Below, one piece after another: positions 1-5,850 of a stretch of 6,934 nucleotides of DNA. The DNA comes from Pseudomonadota bacterium (GTDB lineage Bacteria > Desulfobacterota > GWC2-55-46 > JADFVP01), in assembly GCA_015222595.1 (NCBI GenBank), contig JADFVP010000166.1:1-6934 (forward strand), given 5' to 3'. The notes under the pieces were generated by a model. The model searched no databases, was not told the origin of the DNA, and worked only from the letters and a program-made list of their open reading frames with translations. Both the position numbers and the translations under genes were made by a program. Position 1 is the first letter of the stretch. The number at the start of each line of letters is the position of its first letter.

Positions 1-210
1 AAAGAGGGGCTCGCCCCGGCCAAGAAGAAGAGAGTGGCGCGTGTAATAACAGAGCTGGAGCGTAGCCGCATAAAGGCTCTTGCAAAGATAGCGGGAACAC
101 CTGAGGGAGACCCGCGCAAAGATGAGAGAAGAAAACCGGTGCCGATAATAGACTCTTCACCCCACGACAAAGGCCCCGGAACCGAGGGCGGCGGAATCTG
201 GGAACGCTAA
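1..210 (+). CDS. C-terminal part of an unrecognised protein (5' end outside window)
   Basis: An open frame enters from the left edge and ends at TAA (208-210), giving 69 residues with no internal stop. The residues look like real protein. There is a basic, helix-prone stretch (Lys/Arg-rich with VITELERSRIKALAKI), then a charged, Pro/Gly-rich, probably disordered tail ending in GGGIWER. I do not recognise the family from this tail and assign no function. The gene converges on yraN with 88 bases between the two stops. No transmembrane segment or catalytic motif is visible in this fragment. That it is coding rests on the uninterrupted frame and composition. The upstream sequence would be needed to name it. 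Confidence 0.6.
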   Translation, partial: KEGLAPAKKKRVARVITELERSRIKALAKIAGTPEGDPRKDERRKPVPIIDSSPHDKGPGTEGGGIWER

Positions 211-223
211 AGCGCCCTCTTCT

Positions 224-247
224 CTTGAACCAACCACTTGAACCAAC
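224..247. repeat. Short tandem direct repeat, 11 bp x 2
   Basis: CTTGAACCAAC occurs at 224-234 and again at 237-247, a 13-base period. It lies in the gap between the convergent stops of the left-edge gene and yraN. It may be simple slippage; no function is evident. Confidence 0.5.
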
Positions 248-284
248 TTTATACTTCCCTGCAAACCACTCACTTACCCGACCC

Positions 285-306
285 AAAAAAAGGTATGACT
301 ATACCT
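285..306 (-). terminator. Weak intrinsic-terminator-like hairpin at the end of yraN
   Basis: Read on the minus strand, AGGTAT (306-301), a four-base loop AGTC and ATACCT (296-291) form a 6-bp stem. Six T's follow directly (290-285). The yraN stop codon TAG (301-299) spans the stem-loop junction. The stem has only two G-C pairs, so efficiency is doubtful, but its position at the end of the last gene of the minus-strand cluster fits a terminator. Confidence 0.45.
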
Positions 307-688
307 CGACCTCGCCGAAGGCGTCTGTAAAGTGCTCGACACTGCAACCGTTGTCGCCGAGCATAACGGTAATCACATCGAAACGGATATAAGGTTCACC
401 GAGCTTTTTCGACTCTATAAAGGCGTGTGAGGCGTCTATGATGTGGCGCTGCTTGCGCGCCCCGACCGCCTCTGCCGCAGTGCCGTACCTCTCCGACGTT
501 CTGGCCTTCACCTCAACGAATACTATTGGCTTACCTTTTCCCTTTGAGTCGATAGCGATAATATCTATCTCGCCGTACGGACACCTGTAGTTCTGCTCGA
601 CAATCTTATACCCTGAAGAGCGCAGAAGCTTTACGGCCTCAGCCTCGCCGCGCCTCCCTTTTTCTATCTTAGTGTTTGGCATAGACAT
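299..688 (-). CDS. yraN: UPF0102 family protein YraN (predicted nuclease-fold protein)
   Basis: A 129-residue protein with the full UPF0102/YraN signature. The N-terminal helix is KGRRGEAEAVKLLRSSGYKI. Then come GEIDIIAID (39-47) and VFVEVKAR (56-63), which together form the PD-(D/E)XK-type core with candidate metal-binding residues D42, E59 and K61. The RFDVITV strand is at 102-108. The family resembles Holliday-junction-resolvase-like nucleases, but its cellular role is poorly defined, so a DNA-processing function is inference. The start at 688 is preferred because GAGGG (700-696) lies 7 nt upstream; the second Met (residue 3) would place it 13 nt away. It is the last gene of the cluster, 96 nt downstream of rnhB, in the common rplS-rnhB-yraN order. 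Length is normal for the family. Confidence 0.92.
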   Translation of the reverse strand: MSMPNTKIEKGRRGEAEAVKLLRSSGYKIVEQNYRCPYGEIDIIAIDSKGKGKPIVFVEVKARTSERYGTAAEAVGARKQRHIIDASHAFIESKKLGEPYIRFDVITVMLGDNGCSVEHFTDAFGEVEV

Positions 689-784
689 AAAAAAACCCTC
701 AGAGTAAAACGGACTCGCTCTCGCAACACCTGCTCTTTTTTATTTTAGTAATCCCCATAGGCATAAAGAACCCCGTTGAAAAAA

Positions 785-1399
785 TCACAGAGCCATCTCG
801 CTCATCGGGCGGTAGCTCATGCGGTGAATGGAGGATGGCCCGTGCTTCTTTATAGCCAGCAGGTGCGCCGCAGTGCCGTACCCCTTGTGGCTCGAAAAGC
901 CGTAGTTCGGATAGAGGTGCGAGTATGCCTCCATTATGGTGTCGCGAACAGTCTTGGCAATGATGGACGCAGCCGCTATGGAGACCGACTTTGCGTCGCC
1001 CTTTACTATTGCAAGTTCCGTTATCTCCGTGCCTGTCTTGAAGCGACCGTCTATAAGAAGCCTGTCGGGTGTTACCTTCATCGCCGCTACGGCACGGCGC
1101 ATTGCGAGCAGAGAGCCGGCGTGGATATTTATACGGTCTATCTCTTCGGGCCAGACCACTCCGACTCCTATTGAGGCTGCGGTTTTATAGATCAGGCGCG
1201 AGAGCGTCTTGCGCTTTTTCGCTGAGAGTGCTTTAGAGTCGTTAATGCCGGACTCGATCGGCCAGGGAGGGTTAAAGAGAACAGAGGCCGCGACCACGGG
1301 GCCTGCCAGAGGCCCGCGCCCGGCTTCGTCAACTCCGGCTATAAGCTCTGCACCCTCTTCTGTCGCCTGCTGTTCGTAATAGTCCATAGATGAGTCCAT
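785..1399 (-). CDS. rnhB: Ribonuclease HII
   Basis: RNase HII cleaves the RNA strand of RNA-DNA hybrids and starts removal of single ribonucleotides misincorporated in DNA; it is cytoplasmic and metal-dependent. The 204-residue product has GVDEAGRGPLAGPVVAA (22-38) and a DSKALS block (54-59). It also has LLIDG (114-118) and the GDAKSVSIAAASIIAK region (134-149), then NYGFSSHKGYGT near the C-terminus. The four catalytic acids D24, E25, D117 and D135 match the DEDD set of E. coli RNase HII. The in-frame TAG just upstream makes ATG 1399 the earliest start. A second ATG at residue 5 is also possible, since both have only a weak GGA upstream. A strong terminator separates rnhB from rplS, so it may depend on readthrough or a local promoter. 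Confidence 0.97.
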   Translation of the reverse strand: MDSSMDYYEQQATEEGAELIAGVDEAGRGPLAGPVVAASVLFNPPWPIESGINDSKALSAKKRKTLSRLIYKTAASIGVGVVWPEEIDRINIHAGSLLAMRRAVAAMKVTPDRLLIDGRFKTGTEITELAIVKGDAKSVSIAAASIIAKTVRDTIMEAYSHLYPNYGFSSHKGYGTAAHLLAIKKHGPSSIHRMSYRPMSEMAL

Positions 1400-1441
1400 A
1401 TAGCTATCCGGTAATTGAACGGCAAAAGAAAAAATAGAAAC

Positions 1442-1476
1442 AAAAAAAGCCGACCCCGTAAAAGTACGGAGTCGGC
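1442..1476 (-). terminator. Rho-independent terminator between rplS and rnhB
   Basis: On the minus strand GCCGACTCCGTA (1476-1465), loop CTTT and TACGGGGTCGGC (1460-1449) form a 12-bp stem followed by seven T's (1448-1442). The one imperfect position (1455/1470) is a G-U wobble in minus-strand RNA but a C-A mismatch in plus-strand RNA, which supports the minus orientation. It lies 31 nt beyond the rplS stop and should end, or attenuate, transcription of the ffh-to-rplS unit. Confidence 0.93.
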
Positions 1477-1507
1477 CAAATAGTAAAGAAAAGTCTAATG
1501 CGCGAGC

Positions 1508-1876
1508 CTACTTGCCCTTTGTGCGCTTGTCGACAAAACGCTTCTCTTTAATACGTGCAGCCTTACCGCGAAGCTCTCTTAAGTAGTAGAGTTTTGCTCT
1601 TCTTACGCGCCCCTCGGTAACGACCTCAACCTTCTGAATGTTCGGAGAGTTAAGCGGGAAAATTCTCTCGACACCGATGCCGTAGGAAATCTTCCTGACA
1701 GTAAAGGTGGCTCTTGTTCCGCCGTTGTGCTTTTTGATCACAACACCCTCGAACTGCTGAATGCGCTGTTTCTCGCCCTCTTTGATCCTGACGCTTACGC
1801 GTACAGTATCGCCGGGGTTGAACTCCGGCAGGTCCGTTCTGATAAAACTTTTTTCAACATCTTGCATCAAACCCAT
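1508..1876 (-). CDS. rplS: 50S ribosomal protein L19
   Basis: L19 is a large-subunit protein near the 30S-50S interface. The 122-residue product shows the whole family: the N-terminal FNPGDTVRVSVRIKEG strand region, QQFEGVVIKKHNGG, then TFTVRKISYGIGVERIFPLNSPNI. A basic C-terminal half follows (RVRRAKLYYLRELRGKAARIKE). Length is close to the usual 115-120 residues. The start at 1876 is fixed by a near-perfect AGGAGG (1887-1882) five bases upstream; the Met at residue 4 would sit too far from it. It follows trmD by 79 nt, the standard trmD-rplS order, and a strong terminator follows it. In many bacteria rplS is expressed more strongly than trmD from the same mRNA, and the much better Shine-Dalgarno here fits that. 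Confidence 0.98.
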   Translation of the reverse strand: MGLMQDVEKSFIRTDLPEFNPGDTVRVSVRIKEGEKQRIQQFEGVVIKKHNGGTRATFTVRKISYGIGVERIFPLNSPNIQKVEVVTEGRVRRAKLYYLRELRGKAARIKEKRFVDKRTKGK

Positions 1877-1955
1877 AACATCCTCCTGATCTTTTTTTTA
1901 AAATAACTCTCTCCGGCGCGTACTGTACCGAAGTTTCTATTTGTCAAAGCGCGAA

Positions 1956-2747
1956 CTAGTCGTCCTGTTCGCCCTGTTTAAGCTCTTCTTGTTTTAACTC
2001 TTTTATAATCTCCCGGTCGTCGTCACTGAGCGGGGCAGTCTCTAAAAGTTCGGGTCTTCTCTCCAGCGTTCGCCTGAGGGACTCTTTTCGTCTCCAGCGC
2101 CCTATTCTTTTGTGGTCTCCAGAGAGCAGAACGTCCGGGACTTTTACACCCTCGAACATTTCCGGCCTCGTGTACTGCGGGCCTTCTAAGAGCCCGTCAG
2201 AGTATGAGTCGCTCTCCGGGGAGTCTGCGCTTCCGAGAACTCCGGGAACCAGCCTGCCGACTGCGTCTACTATGACCAGCGCTGCGGGCTCTCCGCCGGT
2301 TATGACATAGTCGCCTATGGAAAGCTCTAAGTCTACCTCTGATCTGGCGCGCTCATCTACGCCTTCGTACCTGCCGCAGAGTATCAACAAATGCTGCTTC
2401 TTCGCAAGCTCTTGCGCTATCTGTTGCGTTAGCGGCGTGCCTTGCGGTGTAACGAGAATTACGGTCGGAACGATATCTGCATCAGCTCCATCAACTCCAC
2501 CAGTACCACCGACTCCGTCACCTTTAACCGCCTTTATGGCCCTGGCTATCGGGTCGGGCTTCATAACCATTCCGGGCCCGCCGCCGTATGGGGCGTCGTC
2601 AACCGTTCTGTGCCGGTCTGTTGTGTACTCTCTTATATCGTGAGTCGATACCGAAAGTTTCCCGGCGGTAATGGCCCTGCCTATGACCCCGTACTCTAGA
2701 GCGGAGACAAAAAAGTCTGGCAGAAGAGTTAGAATATCGAACTTCAT
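1956..2747 (-). CDS. trmD: tRNA (guanine-N1-)-methyltransferase TrmD
   Basis: TrmD uses S-adenosylmethionine to methylate N1 of G37 beside the anticodon, which prevents +1 frameshifting; it is a SPOUT-fold, trefoil-knot dimer in the cytoplasm. Visible are the N-terminal MKFDILTLLPDFF, DDAPYGGGPGM (50-60), LCGRYEGVDERAR (123-135), SIGDYVITGGEPAA (143-156), RLVPGVLG (165-172) and GLLEGPQYTRPE (185-196). R165 and D180 correspond to the catalytic Arg154 and Asp169 of the H. influenzae enzyme. A longer frame opens at 2822, but the family starts at MKFDIL, so I take ATG 2747, giving 263 residues. The gene starts 10 nt after the rimM stop and lacks a clear Shine-Dalgarno, which suggests translational coupling. 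Residues about 76-92 are a Gly/Asp-rich stretch, longer than usual in that loop. Confidence 0.97.
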   Translation of the reverse strand: MKFDILTLLPDFFVSALEYGVIGRAITAGKLSVSTHDIREYTTDRHRTVDDAPYGGGPGMVMKPDPIARAIKAVKGDGVGGTGGVDGADADIVPTVILVTPQGTPLTQQIAQELAKKQHLLILCGRYEGVDERARSEVDLELSIGDYVITGGEPAALVIVDAVGRLVPGVLGSADSPESDSYSDGLLEGPQYTRPEMFEGVKVPDVLLSGDHKRIGRWRRKESLRRTLERRPELLETAPLSDDDREIIKELKQEELKQGEQDD

Positions 2748-2757
2748 TATATGACTT

Positions 2758-3309
2758 TTAGTCCTGTTCAGACGACTCGGAAGTGACTTCCCCCGAAGCG
2801 GGCTCAGGCAACATTCCCTCAAGGAGGTGAACGACTACTTTGCCGTTCTCAATATCGACATCGAGCAGAAACTCTTCTATCGCCGGGATTAACACCTCTC
2901 CGGACTTTGCTTCTACCTGCAAGAGGTCGTTGCCACCGGCAGGCATTATTCCTGTAACGGGGCCTATCCTTGTGCCGTCTTCACTAAAAACATCGAGACC
3001 GATAAGTTCGAAGAGGTAGTACTCTCCGGGTTCGTTCTCCGGCAGCTCGGCCTTCTCTATCATGACTTCAGAACCGACTAGTTCGGCAGAGGTTTCACGA
3101 GAAGAGAAGCCTTCAATTTTTAAGAGAAATATACTCTTATTTGTCCTTACGCCGAGTACCTTATGCTTGTTTAGTACTTTTCCCTTTTTGAAACTTAGAG
3201 CCTGACAGGGAAAATCTTCTAAACCCGGATAGGGCAGGAGTTTTACCTCGCCCTTTATTCCGTGCAGCCCCACTACCTTGCCTATAGCAAGGAGCCCGGA
3301 GCTACTCAA
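2758..3309 (-). CDS. rimM: 16S rRNA processing / 30S maturation factor RimM
   Basis: RimM binds ribosomal protein S19 and the 30S head and assists late small-subunit assembly. The 183-residue product has the N-terminal RimM barrel (AIGKVVGLHGIKGEVKL, residues 8-24) and a C-terminal PRC-barrel. The latter includes YYLFELIGLDVFSEDG, IGPVTGI, then NDLLQVEA and EVLIPAIEEFLLDVD. A short acidic tail follows. The only start that retains the barrel is TTG at 3309. No ATG or GTG lies between it and the upstream in-frame stop, and GGAA lies about 5 nt before it. The TTG overlaps the last codons of khpA by 8 nt, so the two are probably translationally coupled. The rare start codon may keep RimM output well below that of S16. 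Confidence 0.95.
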   Translation of the reverse strand: MSSSGLLAIGKVVGLHGIKGEVKLLPYPGLEDFPCQALSFKKGKVLNKHKVLGVRTNKSIFLLKIEGFSSRETSAELVGSEVMIEKAELPENEPGEYYLFELIGLDVFSEDGTRIGPVTGIMPAGGNDLLQVEAKSGEVLIPAIEEFLLDVDIENGKVVVHLLEGMLPEPASGEVTSESSEQD

Positions 3310-3532
3310 GAATTTCCAGTACCGCGCGCTGCTTCAATTTAGTAGATGCTGCGGTCAACAGAGTTCTTATCGCCTTTGCAGTACGTCCCTGTTTACCAAT
3401 AACCTTACCGAGATCGTCCTTTGCAACAGAAAGTTCAATAACAGAGGTCTTCTCACCTTTGATAATGTTAATGTTCACCTCGTCCGGCTGGTCGACAAGT
3501 GACTTAACTATAGTCTCGATCAGCTCCTTCAT
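3302..3532 (-). CDS. khpA: KH-domain RNA-binding protein KhpA (YlqC family)
   Basis: A 76-residue protein made almost entirely of one type-II-like KH domain. The RNA-gripping loop is visible as GKVIGKQGRTAKAIRTLL, with the GKQG form of the GxxG motif. KhpA is a small RNA-binding protein; in Firmicutes it pairs with KhpB/Jag and influences cell division and sRNA interactions. It is widespread in this position between rpsP and rimM outside the enteric bacteria. The N-terminal MKELIETIVKSLVDQPDEV is typical of the family. A GGAGGG Shine-Dalgarno (3546-3541) lies 8 nt before the ATG. It is 34 nt downstream of rpsP and overlaps rimM by 8 nt. Length is normal, and the RNA target in this organism is unknown. 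Confidence 0.95.
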   Translation of the reverse strand: MKELIETIVKSLVDQPDEVNINIIKGEKTSVIELSVAKDDLGKVIGKQGRTAKAIRTLLTAASTKLKQRAVLEILE

Positions 3533-3566
3533 TCCAGTTCCCTCCAGTGCGGTTACGAATAAAGAA

Positions 3567-3830
3567 TCAACTTGCTACTGCTTCTTCTCCAGCGTTTCCG
3601 TTCTTTTTCATTAGTTGTTTTACCGTGTCTGATGGTATTGCGCCCTGCGATATCCAATAAGAGACCCGGTCGTTTTTCAACACAACTTCTGGAGGTTCAA
3701 CGGTAGGGTTGTAATGGCCGACAATTTCAATAAAACGGCCATCTCTGGGAGACCTGGAATCAGCGATAACTATACGGTAAAAGGGTCTCTTTTTGGATCC
3801 GTGCCTTGTAAGTCTTATCTTTACTGACAT
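3567..3830 (-). CDS. rpsP: 30S ribosomal protein S16
   Basis: S16 is an early-assembling small-subunit protein that stabilises the 16S rRNA 5' domain. The 87-residue product begins MSVKIRLTRHGSKKRPFYRI and continues with VIADSRSPRDGRFIEIVGHYNP and WISQGAIPSDTVKQLMKK, the full family signature. A short non-conserved tail rich in Ala/Glu/Gly follows. The ATG at 3830 has AGGAGG (3846-3841) ten bases upstream, slightly long spacing but the only candidate. It lies 27 nt downstream of the ffh stop; the ffh-rpsP order is common outside the gammaproteobacteria and links protein targeting to ribosome supply. Confidence 0.98.
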   Translation of the reverse strand: MSVKIRLTRHGSKKRPFYRIVIADSRSPRDGRFIEIVGHYNPTVEPPEVVLKNDRVSYWISQGAIPSDTVKQLMKKNGNAGEEAVAS

Positions 3831-3857
3831 CTTAAAAATACCTCCTTAGGACTAATA

Positions 3858-5204
3858 TCAATTCGTGTACGGGTTCTGTAATTTCTGCATAAGGCCCTGC
3901 ATGCCTCTGGGGCCTGCGTTCTTTAGTTTCTTCATCATCTTGCGCATCTGTTTGTACTGATTTATAAACTTGTTTATGTCCTGCACCCGTGTTCCGCTGC
4001 CCTTTGCTATTCTCTGCTTTCTGCTAGAGTTGAGGACTCCGGGGTTGGTTCTTTCATAGGTGGTCATCGAGTCGATTATGGCCTCTATCTTGGTCAGCTC
4101 GCCCTCGTCTACATCTACGTCCTTTGCCTTCTTCATGGCTCCGAAGCCCGGAACCATCGCGAGGATAGACTCCATGGAGCCCATCTTCTTTATCTTCTTC
4201 AGCTGGTCCTTAAAATCGTTGAGCGTGAAGGTGTCGGACTTAATCTTCTTCTCAAGAACCTTCGCTTCATCTACGCCAACTGCGTCCTGCGCCTTCTCGA
4301 TGAGCGTCATTACGTCGCCCATGTCGAGAATTCTGCCGGCGATGCGCTCCGGGTGGAAGACCTCTATCTCCTCGACCTTTTCACCAGTTCCGATAAACTT
4401 AATCGGTACGCCGGTGGTCATGCGCATCGAGAGCGCCGCTCCGCCGCGCGCGTCTCCGTCGAACTTGGTAAGCACTACGCCCGTAACATCTAGCGCGTCT
4501 GCAAAGCCTGTTGCCGTGTTGACCGCGTCCTGACCGGTCATTGAGTCGGCCACGAAGAGTATCTCGGTAGGCGACAGTATCGACTTCAACTCGCCGAGTT
4601 CACCCATGAGGGCGTCGTCTATGTGGAGCCGCCCTGCTGTATCGACCAGCAGCGTGTCGTACCCCTTGAGCTTTGCGACCCTCAGGGCCTCGGTACAGAT
4701 CTCTTTAGTAGAGTCGTAGCCGTCGGAGTCGAAGCAATCTACTTTAATATCAGCCGAAAGTTTCTTCAGCTGCAGCACGGCTGCGAGCCTGAAGAGATCG
4801 GCAGGAACTATATATGGATTGCGTCCCCTCTTCTTCAAGAGGTTGGCAATTTTTGCCGTTGTGGTGGTCTTACCTGAACCCTGTAGGCCGACCAGCATAA
4901 TAACTGAAGGGCTGCCCTTTAGTTCCAGCTCGGCGTTCGTGCCGCCAAGAAGCCCGGCCAGCTCGTCATGCACTATCTGGGTAAAGTGCTGCCCCGGAGT
5001 AAGGCTCTCTAGCACCTCTTTGCCGAGCGCTTTTTCGCGGACGTTGGAGACAAACTCCTTTACGACCTTGAAGTTAACGTCGGCTTCCAGGAGCGCGAGA
5101 CGGACCTCTTTAAGGGTCTCTTCTACGTTGCTCTTTGAAAGCGTGCCCTGGCCCCTTACGTCTTTCAGGACCTTTCTGAATTTACTGGACAGTGAGTCGA
5201 GCAT
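3858..5204 (-). CDS. ffh: Signal recognition particle GTPase Ffh (SRP54)
   Basis: Ffh binds 4.5S/SRP RNA and nascent signal sequences at the ribosome and docks with FtsY to deliver membrane and secreted proteins. The 448-residue product has the helical N domain (1-90), the Ras-like G domain (about 100-295) and a Met-rich M domain (297-448). G-domain motifs are the P-loop GLQGSGKTTTT (107-117), DTAGR (188-192), TKFDGDARGG (246-255) and FHPERIAGRILDMGD (283-297). The M domain carries SRKQRIAKGSGT (394-405) for SRP-RNA binding and a methionine-rich helix around 415-440. Length is normal. Residues 136-146 read DLFRLAAVLQL where the usual form is DTYRPAAIEQL. The family start MLDSL is at ATG 5204, but the nearest Shine-Dalgarno-like AGAGG is about 11 nt away, so initiation may be modest. 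It is the first gene of the operon. Confidence 0.98.
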   Translation of the reverse strand: MLDSLSSKFRKVLKDVRGQGTLSKSNVEETLKEVRLALLEADVNFKVVKEFVSNVREKALGKEVLESLTPGQHFTQIVHDELAGLLGGTNAELELKGSPSVIMLVGLQGSGKTTTTAKIANLLKKRGRNPYIVPADLFRLAAVLQLKKLSADIKVDCFDSDGYDSTKEICTEALRVAKLKGYDTLLVDTAGRLHIDDALMGELGELKSILSPTEILFVADSMTGQDAVNTATGFADALDVTGVVLTKFDGDARGGAALSMRMTTGVPIKFIGTGEKVEEIEVFHPERIAGRILDMGDVMTLIEKAQDAVGVDEAKVLEKKIKSDTFTLNDFKDQLKKIKKMGSMESILAMVPGFGAMKKAKDVDVDEGELTKIEAIIDSMTTYERTNPGVLNSSRKQRIAKGSGTRVQDINKFINQYKQMRKMMKKLKNAGPRGMQGLMQKLQNPYTN

Positions 5205-5275
5205 GCTCTAAGAAACCTCTTAACAGCCGTCTATTGCATGGAGTCCAAACAGGCTCCGGTCAACAGACAGACAAA

Positions 5276-5298
5276 CAGGCCGCAAACTGGTCGGCCTG
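5276..5298 (-). promoter_or_regulatory. Leader hairpin upstream of ffh
   Basis: On the minus strand CAGGCCG (5298-5292), a 9-nt loop and CGGCCTG (5282-5276) form a perfect, GC-rich 7-bp stem. A T/G-rich run (TTTGTCTGTCTGTTG) follows, and the hairpin sits about 50-70 nt into the inferred leader. It resembles a weak attenuator but lacks a clean U-tract, so termination is uncertain. It might instead shape mRNA stability or translation of ffh. Confidence 0.45.
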
Positions 5299-5353
5299 AT
5301 ATTTTCAAATAAACTCTCCGTAGTTGTACTTAGCGGGAGGATAAGCTCTGTAT

Positions 5354-5381
5354 AGTATAAGTTAACCACCGCTATTGTCAA
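5354..5381 (-). promoter_or_regulatory. Sigma70-type promoter for the ffh operon
   Basis: On the minus strand TTGACA (5381-5376, consensus -35), a 16-nt spacer and TATACT (5359-5354, -10). TACTAT two bases further on gives an 18-nt alternative. An A/T-rich stretch just upstream of the -35 resembles an UP element. Transcription would start near 5347, leaving a leader of about 143 nt before the ffh ATG. Confidence 0.8.
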
Positions 5382-5496
5382 GGTTTTTTAATTCCTTGAG
5401 AGAATATTACAGGGAGTGGTAATTTCGTCCGATAAAAGCTAATACGATATAGCATTTTCATCCGAGCAAGAGAGGGTTGTGGAACTCTTTTGCAGG

Positions 5497-5524
5497 TTGA
5501 CAAAATAGTGCTGTTTTTGATACT
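5497..5524 (+). promoter_or_regulatory. Sigma70-type promoter for the plus-strand gene group
   Basis: TTGACA (5497-5502), a 16-nt spacer and GATACT (5519-5524). The predicted transcription start is near 5531, only about six bases before the ATG at 5537. The first gene would therefore be read from an almost leaderless mRNA unless another upstream promoter is also used. Confidence 0.65.
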
Positions 5525-5536
5525 TTAAGAGATACT

Positions 5537-5809
5537 ATGACGCTACAGATAACCATAATAGGGCTCATTCTCATCACGACCGCCACCTTCGCCCTCAATC
5601 TTCCGTTCGGGTACTACAGGGGCGGTACGGCAAAATTCTCCTTCATGTGGTTTCTTTATATCCACGCTCCCATTCCGGCAATTTTTGTACTGAGAACGCT
5701 GGCCGGGTTCAGCATCAGGTACGTTCCCATCTTTATCGTCGGCGCAATTCTAGGCCAGGTAATCGGCAGACGGTACTATAAGAAGCAGCAACCCCAGATT
5801 ATTCAATAA
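5537..5809 (+). CDS. Small three-helix inner-membrane protein of unknown function
   Basis: A 90-residue, strongly hydrophobic protein. Three membrane segments are visible: residues 5-22 (beginning ITIIGLILITTATFALNL), 36-53 (FMWFLYIHAPIPAIFVLR) and 63-77 (VPIFIVGAILGQVIG). A Tyr/Arg/Gly-rich loop (PFGYYRGGTAKFS) follows the first, and a basic tail (RRYYKKQQ) ends the protein. The positive-inside rule suggests N-terminus out and C-terminus in. The segment LPFGYYRGGTAKFSFMWFLYIHAPIP looks like a conserved-family core. I know similar unnamed small membrane proteins from deltaproteobacterial genomes only by general resemblance. The ATG is the only start that keeps helix 1 intact; the Shine-Dalgarno is poor (AAGAGA). 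It is the first gene after the rightward promoter, 41 nt ahead of the DciA-like gene. Confidence 0.8.
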   Translation: MTLQITIIGLILITTATFALNLPFGYYRGGTAKFSFMWFLYIHAPIPAIFVLRTLAGFSIRYVPIFIVGAILGQVIGRRYYKKQQPQIIQ

Positions 5810-5850
5810 CAGCCATCCCCTTAGTCCTTTAATTTCACAGGTTCTCGGTT

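Larger units (their letters stand above)
5205..5536. other. Divergent intergenic region between ffh and the membrane-protein gene
   Basis: These 332 bases hold no open frame I can defend. They carry the ffh-operon promoter on the minus strand, its transcribed leader with a stable hairpin, and a promoter facing right next to the plus-strand gene. The stretch from about 5382 to 5496 is AT-rich and otherwise featureless. I looked for an SRP RNA (conserved GGAAGCAGCC-type tip) next to ffh and did not find one. Confidence 0.7.

Noticed and set aside
776..1190. Plus-strand open frames opposite rnhB
   Set aside because: They are shadows of a clearly conserved rnhB on the other strand, with no recognisable family or start signal. 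The same applies to the open frames opposite trmD and ffh and the minus-strand frames opposite the DciA-like gene.
1397..1425. Possible rnhB promoter TTGCCG-17-TATATG on the minus strand
   Set aside because: The -10 hexamer overlaps the rnhB start codon, so it would only serve the later ATG at residue 5; similarity to consensus is modest.
1942..1947. Perfect TTGACA upstream of rplS on the minus strand
   Set aside because: No acceptable -10 hexamer lies 15-19 nt downstream, so it is probably chance.
2748..2822. Longer TrmD frame starting at 2822
   Set aside because: The extra 25 residues overlap the rimM coding end and do not match the family, which begins at MKFDIL (2747).
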